In this document: positions 17,911 through 25,816 of the stretch, piece after piece
How the letters are laid out: every line of letters starts with the position of its first letter
Numbering within the stretch: position 1 is the stretch's first letter
Assembly: GCF_008330945.1 (NCBI RefSeq)
Contig: NZ_CP043489.1
Location: forward strand, 3,483,501 to 3,547,500
DNA length: 64,000 bases
Reading direction: 5' to 3'
DNA from: Labrys sp. KNU-23
GTDB lineage: Bacteria; Pseudomonadota; Alphaproteobacteria; Rhizobiales; Labraceae
Position numbers and translations under genes: made by a program
Notes under the pieces: generated by a model
What the model saw: the letters and a program-made list of their open reading frames with translations, nothing else
What the model was told of the DNA's origin: nothing
The model's database searches: none

Positions 17911-19146
17911 ATGGCGACGGAAATCAAGGTGCCGACCCTGGGTGAGTCGGTCACGGAAGCCACCATCGGCAAATGGTTCAAGAAGCCTGGTGAGGCCGTA
18001 AGGGCCGACGAGCCGTTGGTGGAGCTCGAGACGGACAAGGTCACGCTGGAAGTCAATGCACCTGCCGCCGGCGTGCTCGGCGAGATCCTTGCCAAGACCG
18101 GCGAGACCGTCGGGCCGGGCGCTACGCTCGGCACGATTGCGGCAGGTTCCGGTGCAGCCGCTGCCCCGGCAGCCGCTCCGGCTGCCGCCACCCCGGCACC
18201 GGCTCCTGCCGCGCCGGCTGCCGCCGCACCGGCCTCTCCCGCTGCCCCTCCGTCGCCGGCCGCGGCGAAGATCGCCGCTGATCGCGGACTTGACCCGGCC
18301 CAGATCGAAGGCTCCGGTCGCCGTGGCCAGGTCCTCAAGGGCGATGTGCTCACGGCGCAGCCGGCCCCGGCCGCCGCTCCCGCGCCGGCTCCCGCCGCTG
18401 CCCCGGTGCCGGCAGCTCCACGCGTCGCTTCGCCGCCGGCCGATGCCGCGCGCGAGGAGCGCGTGCGCATGACCAAGCTGCGCCAGACCATTGCCCGCCG
18501 CCTCAAGGAGGCCCAGGCCAACGCAGCCATGCTGACGACCTTCAACGAGGTCGACATGACCAACGTCATGGCGCTGCGCAACCAGTACAAGGACCTGTTC
18601 GAGAAGAAGCACGGCGTGAAGCTCGGCTTCATGTCCTTCTTCGTCAGAGCCTGCACCCAGGCCCTCAAGGAGATGCCGGCCGTCAATGCCGAGATCGACG
18701 GGCAGGACATCATCTACAAGAATTATTGCCATGTCGGCGTCGCCGTCGGCACCGACAAGGGCCTCGTCGTGCCGGTGATCCGCGATGCCGAGACGCTCGG
18801 CCTCGCCGGCATCGAGAAGACCATCGCCGATTTCGGCAAGCGCGCGCGCGATGGTCAGCTCAAGATCGAGGAGATGCAGGGCGGCACCTTCACCATCTCC
18901 AATGGTGGCGTCTATGGCTCGCTGATGTCGACGCCGATCCTCAATGCGCCCCAGTCGGCCATCCTCGGCATGCACAAGATCCAGGAGCGTCCGATGGTCA
19001 TCGGCGGCCAGATCGTGGCGCGTCCGATGATGTATCTGGCGCTGTCCTATGACCACCGCATCATCGACGGCAAGGAAGCGGTCACCTTCCTGGTGCGCGT
19101 CAAGGAGAGCCTGGAGGATCCGGCTCGCCTCGTGCTGGACCTGTAA
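17911..19146 (+). CDS. sucB: Dihydrolipoyllysine succinyltransferase (E2 of OGDH)
   Basis: A 411-residue E2. The single lipoyl domain spans residues 1-77 with the lipoylated Lys43 in ELETDKVTLEV, then an Ala/Pro linker (about 80-115), the peripheral E3-binding domain (about 118-152), a second Ala/Pro linker, and the catalytic domain from about 185. The active-site motif SYDHRIIDGKEAV is present near the C-terminus. The domain order matches other SucB proteins. Confidence 0.97.
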   Translation: MATEIKVPTLGESVTEATIGKWFKKPGEAVRADEPLVELETDKVTLEVNAPAAGVLGEILAKTGETVGPGATLGTIAAGSGAAAAPAAAPAAATPAPAPAAPAAAAPASPAAPPSPAAAKIAADRGLDPAQIEGSGRRGQVLKGDVLTAQPAPAAAPAPAPAAAPVPAAPRVASPPADAAREERVRMTKLRQTIARRLKEAQANAAMLTTFNEVDMTNVMALRNQYKDLFEKKHGVKLGFMSFFVRACTQALKEMPAVNAEIDGQDIIYKNYCHVGVAVGTDKGLVVPVIRDAETLGLAGIEKTIADFGKRARDGQLKIEEMQGGTFTISNGGVYGSLMSTPILNAPQSAILGMHKIQERPMVIGGQIVARPMMYLALSYDHRIIDGKEAVTFLVRVKESLEDPARLVLDL

Positions 19147-19152
19147 ATCTTC

Positions 19153-19312
19153 ATCCTCCCCTGGAAGGGGGAGGGTCGACGCGCAGCGTCTGGGTGGGGT
19201 GGTGGTTCGATGTTGCGGAGAACCGCCGCGCCTTATCCAGTTGGTGCGCGCGGAAGTCACCCCACCCCGGCCTTCGGCCGCCCCTCCCCCTACTGGGGAA
19301 GGTGAAGTGAAA
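19153..19312. repeat. CCTCCCC/GGGGAGG dispersed repeat between sucB and lpd
   Basis: A 160-bp palindromic stretch: outer arms CTTCATCCTCCCC and GGGGAAGGTGAAG, an inner hairpin CCTCCCC-TGGAA-GGGGGAGG, and GGGTGGGGTGG with its partner CCACCCC further in. It lies inside the suc operon between sucB and lpd. This type of G/C-run palindrome is common between genes in Alphaproteobacteria; the stretch at 45668-45738 is similar in style. Confidence 0.7.
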
Positions 19313-19322
19313 GCGAGCCCCC

Positions 19323-20723
19323 ATGCCCTCTCATGATCTCGTCGTTATCGGCAGCGGCCCCGGCGGTTATGTCTGCGCCATCCGCGCTGCCCAGCTCGGC
19401 CTGAATGTCGCTGTGGTCGAGAAGCGCGCCACCTATGGCGGCACCTGCCTCAATGTCGGCTGCATCCCGTCCAAGGCGCTGCTGCATGCGTCCGAGCTGT
19501 TCGATGAGGCCGGGCATGGCTTCAAGGCCTTCGGCATCGAGGTGCCGGCACCGGTGCTCAATCTGCCCCAGATGATGAAGCACAAGCAGGAGACGGTGGA
19601 CGCCAATGTCCAGGGCGTCGCCTTCCTGTTCAAGAAGAACAAGATCACGGCCTATCGCGGTACCGGCAAGATCCTCGCTGCCGGCAAGGTCGAGGTGACG
19701 GCCGAAGATGGTTCGGTCGAGACGCTGGACGCCAAGTCGATCGTGATCGCCACCGGCTCGGATGTCGCCCAGCTTCCCGGCGTCACCATCGACGAAAAGA
19801 CCGTGGTCTCCTCCACGGGCGCACTCGAACTGGCCTCAGTGCCGAAGAAGCTGGTCGTCATCGGCGCCGGCGTGATCGGCCTCGAACTCGGCTCGGTGTG
19901 GCGCCGCCTCGGCGCGGAGGTTACGGTGGTGGAGTTCCTCGACCGCATCCTGCCCGGCATGGATGGCGAGGTCGTCAAGCAGGCCCAGCGCCTGCTCGGC
20001 CGCCAGGGCATCGAGTTCAAGCTCGCCACCAAGGTCACTGGCGTCGAGACCAGCGCTTCGGGGGCCGTCGTCTCGGTCGAGCCCGTGGCCGGCGGCGACA
20101 AGCAGACCATTGCAGCCGACATCGTGCTGGTCGCCACCGGCCGCCGCCCCTATACGGATGGCCTCGGCCTGGAGGAGGCCGGCGTCGTCACCGAGCGTGG
20201 GCGGGTTGTCATCGACGATCACTTCGCCACCAACGTTCCCGGTATCTATGCCATCGGTGACGTGGTGCGCGGGCCGATGCTGGCGCATAAGGGTGAGGAT
20301 GAGGGCATTGCCGTTGCCGAGATCCTGGCCGGCCAGCACGGGCATGTGAACTACGACGTCATTCCGGCGGTGGTCTACACCTATCCCGAGATCGCTTCGG
20401 TCGGTAAGACCGAGGAAGAGCTCAAATCGGCTGGCATTGCCTACAAGGTCGGCAAATTCCCCTTCACCGCCAATGGCCGCGCCCGCGCCAACCGCACCAC
20501 CGAGGGCTTCGTCAAGGTGATTGCCGACGCGACCACCGACCGCGTGCTCGGCGTGCACATCCTGGGCGCCGGTGCCGGCGAGATGATCCATGAGGGCGTG
20601 GTGCTGATGGAGTTCACCGGCTCGTCCGAGGATCTCGCCCGGTCCTGCCACGCCCACCCGACCATGTCGGAGGCGGTCAAGGAGGCGGCGCTGGCGGTCG
20701 AAGGCCGTGCGATCCATATTTGA
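19323..20723 (+). CDS. lpdA: Dihydrolipoyl dehydrogenase (E3)
   Basis: A 466-residue FAD disulfide reductase that reoxidises the lipoyl groups of the OGDH complex with NAD. FAD motif GSGPGGY at 10-16, redox pair Cys42/Cys47 in GGTCLNVGCIPSK, NAD motif GAGVIGLELGSVW, and the C-terminal HAHPTMSEA with the catalytic His. It ends the mdh-suc block, 176 bp after sucB, separated by a repeat. Confidence 0.97.
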   Translation: MPSHDLVVIGSGPGGYVCAIRAAQLGLNVAVVEKRATYGGTCLNVGCIPSKALLHASELFDEAGHGFKAFGIEVPAPVLNLPQMMKHKQETVDANVQGVAFLFKKNKITAYRGTGKILAAGKVEVTAEDGSVETLDAKSIVIATGSDVAQLPGVTIDEKTVVSSTGALELASVPKKLVVIGAGVIGLELGSVWRRLGAEVTVVEFLDRILPGMDGEVVKQAQRLLGRQGIEFKLATKVTGVETSASGAVVSVEPVAGGDKQTIAADIVLVATGRRPYTDGLGLEEAGVVTERGRVVIDDHFATNVPGIYAIGDVVRGPMLAHKGEDEGIAVAEILAGQHGHVNYDVIPAVVYTYPEIASVGKTEEELKSAGIAYKVGKFPFTANGRARANRTTEGFVKVIADATTDRVLGVHILGAGAGEMIHEGVVLMEFTGSSEDLARSCHAHPTMSEAVKEAALAVEGRAIHI

Positions 20724-20783
20724 TCGCGGCTTGTGCACGGCTTTGTTGTCACAAAGTCGCTAAAAGGCCATAGACACGCTTTA

Positions 20784-20908
20784 GGGCACATTCCCCAGAG
20801 CAAAGCGCGTTTGGTGATAACGCTGCTTTGCTCTAGTCCTCCGCGTTGACGCGTCTTTGCGATTCTTGGTGAGACCATCGAATCGCAAAGACGCTTTGGA
20901 ATGTGCCC
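20784..20908. repeat. Two-hairpin dispersed element (family 1), copy 2, most complete
   Basis: Outer arms GGGCACATTCC (20784-20794) and GGAATGTGCCC (20898-20908) pair perfectly. Inside are module A, AGAGCAAAGC...GCTTTGCTCT (20797-20834), with GCGTT/AACGC in the inner stem, and module B, GCGTCTTTGCGATTC (20851-20865) pairing perfectly with 20880-20894 (15 bp). The nested palindrome of 125 bp resembles a non-autonomous mobile element or a large REP/RIME unit. Confidence 0.85.
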
Positions 20909-20964
20909 ATCTTGTTGCCAGGTGCCGGTTCCGCTTCCGTAGGCCGGCCGTCTCGGAGTTTGCA

Positions 20965-21684
20965 ATGCCTTTTTTCCGTACCGTTCTCGTGGCCCTGAGC
21001 CTGTCCTTGCTGGCCGGCACTGCCTATGCGCAGAACGAGTCCGGTACACCGCCCGCCGCCGATGCCGTGCCGGCGCCCGACCTGGTCGCCTCGAGCCAGC
21101 CTTTGGAAATCGATACCCATCGCATCAATCCCAAGGCGCTGAGCGCGGCCGACAAGGCGACGCTCGACCAGATCGACAATTATTTCAACAATATCAAATT
21201 CTTCTCCGGCAGTTTCGTGCAGGTCGGTTCGGACGGCAAGCGCATTAACGGCAAGTTCTGGGTGTCCAAGCCCGGCCGCATGCGCTTCGACTATGATCCG
21301 CCGTCCTCTCTGCAGTTGCTGGCCGACGGCACTTCGGTGGCCGTGCGCAACCGCAAGCTCAATACCCAGGATCTCTATTTCATCAAGCAGACGCCGCTGC
21401 GCTTTCTTTTGGCCGACAGGCTCGATTTGATCGAGGATTCCAGGGTGCTGGCGGTCGGTCGCGAAGCGGCCGGAATCAGCGTGATACTCGAGGAAGGCTC
21501 GGCTGCCAGTGGCGGCAAGTCGCGTATCCAGCTGACCTTTCCGGCGCCGAATTACGATCTGAAGCAGTGGACGGTCACCGATCCGCAGGGCTACGACACC
21601 ACGGTGACGATCTCCGGCATCGACCGCAAGCTGCAGCTGCCGGACAAGATCTTCTATATCGACCAGACCAAGGTCCTGAAGTAA
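20965..21684 (+). CDS. lolA: Outer membrane lipoprotein carrier LolA
   Basis: A 239-residue periplasmic protein with a signal peptide (residues 1-22, cleavage after TAYAQ-like AYA). The mature part has the LolA features: a YFNNIKFFSGSFVQVG strand, GKFWVSKPGRMRFDYDPP, and the late TDPQGYDTTVTISGI. LolA carries lipoproteins from the LolCDE complex to the outer membrane. The chosen ATG 20965 follows CGGAG; an open frame extends back to 20857 through the repeat and is not part of the protein. Confidence 0.92.
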   Translation: MPFFRTVLVALSLSLLAGTAYAQNESGTPPAADAVPAPDLVASSQPLEIDTHRINPKALSAADKATLDQIDNYFNNIKFFSGSFVQVGSDGKRINGKFWVSKPGRMRFDYDPPSSLQLLADGTSVAVRNRKLNTQDLYFIKQTPLRFLLADRLDLIEDSRVLAVGREAAGISVILEEGSAASGGKSRIQLTFPAPNYDLKQWTVTDPQGYDTTVTISGIDRKLQLPDKIFYIDQTKVLK

Positions 21685-21741
21685 CCGAGCCCGAAATTCG
21701 ATCGACCTGGGGTATCCGGAGGCTTCGAGCCTATATCCTCT

Positions 21742-22353
21742 TCATTGTGCCGGCCCGGTCAGTTCCTTTTCAGGCAGGATCGGCTTGGGCAAGGGAATGA
21801 GGTCGACATTCTTGGATTGGCCGCCGAGAAAGGCCGGATCGAGCGCTCCGCCTCCCGAAGGGGCGCCGCCCGGCGGTGCCGCCACGTTGATGGGCCCGGA
21901 AACCCCCTCGGTCGAGGATGGATTTCCGTAATAGCGCGGCTTGCCGCCGACCAGCATGCCGTCCTTGATCTGGGTCTGCGCCTGGCTGACCCGATCGGCC
22001 AATTGCCGCGAATAGGGCAGCAGATAGGATCGGGGTTCGCCACTGGGCAAATTGGCGGCGTCGAGTTCCTCGACCCAAAGATGCACCGCGCCCGGATTGG
22101 CGTGCGCCGGATCGGGTTCGACCACATAGGTCCACAAGACCTTGAAACGCTCGGGCAGGGCTACCGGCGCGGACCAGCCGAGCAGGCCTTGCGTGGAGAA
22201 GAAGACCACGACGTAAAAGGAACTGACAGCCAGGATCGCCGCTACTTTCGCCAGCCGGTTGAACGCCAGCCGGCTCAGGATGGCAAGGAGCAGGGCTGCC
22301 GTCGTGACATAGGCCAGGGTGAGGAGAAGCACGTGGGTCTGGAGCCAACTCAT
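21742..22353 (-). CDS. Unknown inner-membrane protein, third gene of the ExbB-like operon
   Basis: A 203-residue protein with two hydrophobic helices (about 5-27 and 36-60) and a Pro/Gly-rich soluble C-terminal part of about 140 residues, probably in the periplasm. I recognise no family. The ATG overlaps the stop of the gene before it by four bases (ATGA), so it is translated together with the channel-like and anchor proteins upstream. A structural or scaffolding partner is a guess from this context. Confidence 0.75.
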   Translation of the reverse strand: MSWLQTHVLLLTLAYVTTAALLLAILSRLAFNRLAKVAAILAVSSFYVVVFFSTQGLLGWSAPVALPERFKVLWTYVVEPDPAHANPGAVHLWVEELDAANLPSGEPRSYLLPYSRQLADRVSQAQTQIKDGMLVGGKPRYYGNPSSTEGVSGPINVAAPPGGAPSGGGALDPAFLGGQSKNVDLIPLPKPILPEKELTGPAQ

Positions 22354-22988
22354 GGCTTGGCACCATTGGCACGAGGGTTGTAGAAGGTCTGCAGGATCGA
22401 TTTCGGCGTCCGGTCGACCTTGGTGACCGCGCCTTTCTCATCCATGGTAAAGCGCAGCGCAGTCTTCTCGGTGCCGCCGTCGACGACCTCCAGCGTCTCC
22501 TTGGCCACGATGGTCACCTTCGGATTGAGCTTTTGCAGGGTCACAGTCACGGGCACCACGCGGCCGGTCAGCGCGGTGAAATGATAGACGTTGATGGTGT
22601 ACTCCCCCGCGACGAACCCCCGGATGCTGACCAATTCCTGCCGGGTCGACGTCGGAACCTTGCTGCCGTTGACCATGACGAAATCGTTCAGCCCGCCCCT
22701 GTCGTCGCGATCCAGCAGCAGGAAGCCAGCCTCCCGGCGGCGGTACCAGACCACGTTGCCGAGCGGGTCCTGGACGAAGATATCCATGTCGTCGGGGTGA
22801 TTGTCCGGCCAGTCCATGCTGATCAGGAATTCGGCCTTGCTGTCGACCTTGCCGCTGTCGGCCTTGGGCGCCACGATGATCAATGCGATGAAGAACAGGA
22901 AGGCGACGACCTGCAGCGCCTTGAACAGCACCACGCTGAACGGATCGAACGGCTCCTCGCGAGGCATCAGGTCGAAATCGTCGATCAT
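22350..22988 (-). CDS. Single-pass membrane protein with periplasmic beta domain (ExbD/MotB position)
   Basis: A 212-residue protein. Residues 1-18 are acidic and cytoplasmic, with an Asp at about residue 16 next to the single TM helix (about 18-41); the rest looks periplasmic. A segment near 55-130 (DNHPDDMDIFVQDPLGNVVWY, then a GLNDF turn and GEYTINVYHF) resembles the DUF2135/PPC-like beta-sandwich pattern of an Asp-rich turn followed by Gly-x-Tyr strands. It is not a canonical ExbD or OmpA domain, but its size and topology fit the stator-partner slot. Starts by ATGA overlap with the channel gene. Confidence 0.7.
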   Translation of the reverse strand: MIDDFDLMPREEPFDPFSVVLFKALQVVAFLFFIALIIVAPKADSGKVDSKAEFLISMDWPDNHPDDMDIFVQDPLGNVVWYRRREAGFLLLDRDDRGGLNDFVMVNGSKVPTSTRQELVSIRGFVAGEYTINVYHFTALTGRVVPVTVTLQKLNPKVTIVAKETLEVVDGGTEKTALRFTMDEKGAVTKVDRTPKSILQTFYNPRANGAKP

Positions 22989-23737
22989 GCCGCCTGAGCC
23001 CGCCGCTCCAGTGCCGAGACCACATAGACCTCGGTAATATCCACGGCGAAAGCAAAGATCGCGGCGGTGGCATTCTCCAGGAATTGATACTGGATCTTCA
23101 GGAGGATGGAGCCGGCGAGGCCGACGAGCGTGGTATACATGGCCACGGCCATGCCGTCGCTCATCAGCGACATGGAGGTCCGCATGGCCGCGTGATTTTC
23201 GACGTCGAGTCCGGCAATCGGCGCCAGCATCATGATGAACCCGATGATGGTGCCCAGGAGCCCCAGCTTCATCAAGGTGTCGCTGGCAAAGGCGCCCAGG
23301 CCGTTCGAACCCCGCAGGCGATTGGCGAGAACACGCAGCAGCAGCGTCTGGTCGAGGCGCATATGCCCCTGCAGGCTGGCCTTCGTCTTGAGGTCCCGGA
23401 TATGGGACGAGACAAGTCCTGCCGGCAGCTCCTTGACGAGATCGATTTTCGGCTCATCGGAACGACCATTCTCGTGGCGGACGAGAAGCCGCGCCGACCG
23501 CATGGCTGCTTGTCCCTCCTTCGAGATGATCAGGACGCGCCATAGGCAGTGGAGGCTGGCGATGACATATAGAACGGCAATGACGACGGAAATGAAGGTG
23601 CGATCACTCGCAACCATCCTGGCGATCAGCCCGAAATACCATGCCAGCAGGAAGGCGAATAAGGTCACGCCGGTAAAGATCAACCAGGCCGGAAGCGGAT
23701 CGCTGCCTGGCAAGTCTGCCACTTCCTCTGTCCTCAC
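22985..23737 (-). CDS. MotA/TolQ/ExbB-family proton channel-like protein
   Basis: A 250-residue protein with four hydrophobic segments. The last two carry the family pattern: LGLLGTIIGFIMMLAP (TM3) and DGMAVAMYTTLVGLAGSILLK (TM4), as in ExbB/TolQ/MotA channels that use proton flow to drive a partner. TM1 and TM2 lie near 15-37 and 47-65. I chose GTG 23737, which has AAGGAGG at a 5-base spacing; a TTG 39 bases upstream has none. It is the first gene of a three-gene coupled operon with no TonB, TolA or flagellar genes nearby. Confidence 0.8.
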   Translation of the reverse strand: MRTEEVADLPGSDPLPAWLIFTGVTLFAFLLAWYFGLIARMVASDRTFISVVIAVLYVIASLHCLWRVLIISKEGQAAMRSARLLVRHENGRSDEPKIDLVKELPAGLVSSHIRDLKTKASLQGHMRLDQTLLLRVLANRLRGSNGLGAFASDTLMKLGLLGTIIGFIMMLAPIAGLDVENHAAMRTSMSLMSDGMAVAMYTTLVGLAGSILLKIQYQFLENATAAIFAFAVDITEVYVVSALERRAQAA

Positions 23738-23959
23738 CGCGTCCTCCTTGCTGAATTCCGGCTGCCTACAGGGCAAGCTCTCACGTTTCAGAAGGATAGG
23801 ATGAGATATTTTCGGTATTCTGTCTTTATTTCTTCGATGAATGTAAATTAATAAGGGCTTTATTAGAGTAATCGCCAGTTGTTGTGGTGGCGCAGTTGCT
23901 TCCTGTTCTATGATTGGGTCGTCGAGGGTATAGGGCCGGAGGCCGGCGCCGTAGGGAAA

Positions 23960-23978
23960 TGCCTGTCCGGGACAGGCA
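23960..23978 (-). terminator. Hairpin after holA
   Basis: TGCCTGTCC-G-GGACAGGCA is a perfect 9-bp inverted repeat just past the holA stop. On the minus strand it is followed by TTTCCC, a short T run, compatible with a weak intrinsic terminator. Confidence 0.55.
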
Positions 23979-23981
23979 GGA

Positions 23982-25010
23982 TCAGCGCCGGGGCTTTGCC
24001 ATCAGGGCGATCCGCATCAAGGCGCGCGAGACGATCGCCTGCCCCAGGGCGGCATTGCGGCGGGCATCGAGCACGGCTTCCGACAGGTCCGCCACGATGC
24101 GGTCGAGCCGTGTCATCGCCAGGGCCGAGAGCTGGGCCGAGACGCCCGCCTTGCGGCGAAAATGCACCTGCATGCCCATCGAATCGACCACCGAGGCCGC
24201 AGGGCGGCCTTTCTCGACCTCGCCGCGCAGGCGATGAAGCAGCAGAGCGTGGCGCAGCGCCGTTCCCGCCAGTTGCGAGGTGTTGACGCCCTCGTTCCAG
24301 GCTTTGGCCAAGGTGGCGTCGAGCAGATCGGCCCGGCCGGAAAAGGCGGCATCGATGATCTCGTCGGTGGCGAGGGCGCTGGCATCGCCCACCACGGCCT
24401 CGACGTCGCTCAATTCGATGCGCCCTGCGCCATGGGCGTAGAGCGCGAGTTTCTTCAATTCGCTGCGGGTGGCCAGGCGGTCGCCGCCGAGAAGGCCGAT
24501 CAGCGTCTCGCGCGCTTCGGGCGCGATGGTCAGGCCGGCATTGGCGACTTCCTCGGCGATGATCTGGCCGATATTGGCATTCTCGTCGCCGAAGCAGGCG
24601 ATCACCGCGCCAGCGCGGGATTTCTCCACCAGGGAGACCAAAGCGTGGCTCTTCTTAAGATCGCCGGCTTCGATCACCACCCGGCAGGCCGTCGGCGGGT
24701 TGGCGAGCACGGGCTCGACCGCCGGCACGATGTTGCGGCTGCCGGCGCGCAGGCGCACGGCGCGGCGCCCACCGAAGAGGGGGATGGTGAAGACTTCGTC
24801 GGCCAGGCGGGCCGGATCGCCGCTGATTTCGTCACCGTCGAGGCGAACGAGCTGGAAGGGATCGTCGACATCGTCGACCGAGGCCGCCACCAGTGCACGG
24901 ACACGTTCGCTCACCAGGCCGGTGTCCGGTCCATAGACCATGACCACCACAAAATGGGCATCCGGCTTCTTGATGAAGGCATCGACGGCGCGCCGTTCGA
25001 TGGAGGCCAT
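23982..25010 (-). CDS. holA: DNA polymerase III delta subunit
   Basis: A 342-residue clamp-loader subunit. It shows the delta-subunit layout: an N-terminal AAA+ fold without a P-loop, with the VYGPDTGLVSERVR stretch near residue 26, a middle lid domain with the LIGLLGGDRLATRSELKKLALY segment, and an alpha-helical C-terminal collar. It follows leuS and lptE in the usual alphaproteobacterial order, though a 275-bp gap with two repeat elements separates it from lptE. Confidence 0.92.
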   Translation of the reverse strand: MASIERRAVDAFIKKPDAHFVVVMVYGPDTGLVSERVRALVAASVDDVDDPFQLVRLDGDEISGDPARLADEVFTIPLFGGRRAVRLRAGSRNIVPAVEPVLANPPTACRVVIEAGDLKKSHALVSLVEKSRAGAVIACFGDENANIGQIIAEEVANAGLTIAPEARETLIGLLGGDRLATRSELKKLALYAHGAGRIELSDVEAVVGDASALATDEIIDAAFSGRADLLDATLAKAWNEGVNTSQLAGTALRHALLLHRLRGEVEKGRPAASVVDSMGMQVHFRRKAGVSAQLSALAMTRLDRIVADLSEAVLDARRNAALGQAIVSRALMRIALMAKPRR

Positions 25011-25068
25011 GTGTCGTTACTGCCTAAATATTTGAGCTACGACAGGAACCGCAACCCTTGTCATGCCT

Positions 25069-25168
25069 AGAGCAAGGCGCGTTCCAGCGTGAACGCTTAT
25101 TTGCTCCAGCTCCCTGTGGCGACGCGTCTTTGCGATTCGAGGAGACGCCGTCAAATCGCAAAACGCTA
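25069..25168. repeat. Two-hairpin dispersed element (family 1), copy 3
   Basis: Module A GAGCAAG...TTGCTC with inner GCGTTC/GAACGC, then module B GCGTCTTTGCGATT...AAATCGCAAAACGC. It sits between lptE and holA. The flanks GCCTA/TAGGC pair as in copy 2. Confidence 0.75.
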
Positions 25169-25177
25169 TAGGCCTGT

Positions 25178-25241
25178 CCCGGGCATCCAGCCTATCGGCA
25201 TGGGAACCCTGGCTGGATTGCCGGGGCAAGCCCGGCAATGA
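25178..25241. repeat. CCCGGGC-type dispersed repeat (family 3), truncated copy
   Basis: GGGCATCCAG...CTGGATTGCCGGGGCAAGCCCGGCAATGAC matches the element at 28588-28679 but lacks most of the left arm. It joins the family 1 copy directly. Confidence 0.65.
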
Positions 25242-25285
25242 CAAAGATCGAGCCAATTGGAGCATGACCGCGTCAGAGGTGGTGA

Positions 25286-25816
25286 TCAAGGATGATCGGC
25301 GAGCCAGGTCGCCAGCCGGAGGCGGATCTGGTCGGCCATCACATCAGCCGCGTCGTTCTCCGCATCGCGCCTTGCGCGCACGGTGGCGAAACGCTGCAGA
25401 CCGGAATTGAAGGACTTGCGCGTGAAGTTCTTCGCCTTGAGCAGGACCTTGTCCGTGGCCGGATCGATAAGGGTGTAGTCCGTCGTCAGCGTCACGGTGT
25501 CGACCTGCGGCGTGGCGTTCAGGGCATTGACCAGAGCGGAATCGGAGGTGGTGGACGTCGCAAGCACCAGGCGATAGCGCGACGGCGGCGCTTCGCCACC
25601 TCCCGTGAGGTTAAAGGACAAGCGGTTGCGCACCTGCTGGCCGACGCGGTCATCGACCGGATCGATGGCGATGGAAGCAAGGCGCCCCTTCAGGCCGGGC
25701 GAGCCGTTGCCGGGATCCGCCAGCATCGGGCGGAAGCAGCCGCCCAGCAGCACGGCCGGCAGGAGGGCCAGGGCGAACAGCGCGCGGCGGCGCGAGGTCT
25801 GGCTAGACGACGACAT
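25286..25816 (-). CDS. lptE: LPS-assembly lipoprotein LptE
   Basis: A 176-residue outer-membrane lipoprotein. It has a short Arg-rich N-region, hydrophobic core and lipobox LLGGC (acylated Cys at about residue 27). LptE plugs the LptD barrel and helps insert lipopolysaccharide. Sequence is weakly conserved, so the name rests on the lipoprotein signal, size and the leuS-lptE-holA order. It overlaps the end of leuS by 14 bases. Confidence 0.85.
   Translation of the reverse strand: MSSSSQTSRRRALFALALLPAVLLGGCFRPMLADPGNGSPGLKGRLASIAIDPVDDRVGQQVRNRLSFNLTGGGEAPPSRYRLVLATSTTSDSALVNALNATPQVDTVTLTTDYTLIDPATDKVLLKAKNFTRKSFNSGLQRFATVRARRDAENDAADVMADQIRLRLATWLADHP

Noticed and set aside
22985..23737. 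Zorya defence system (ZorAB) explanation for the ExbB-like operon
   Set aside because: There is no ZorB-type OmpA domain, ZorC/ZorD helicase or ZorE nuclease gene beside it.
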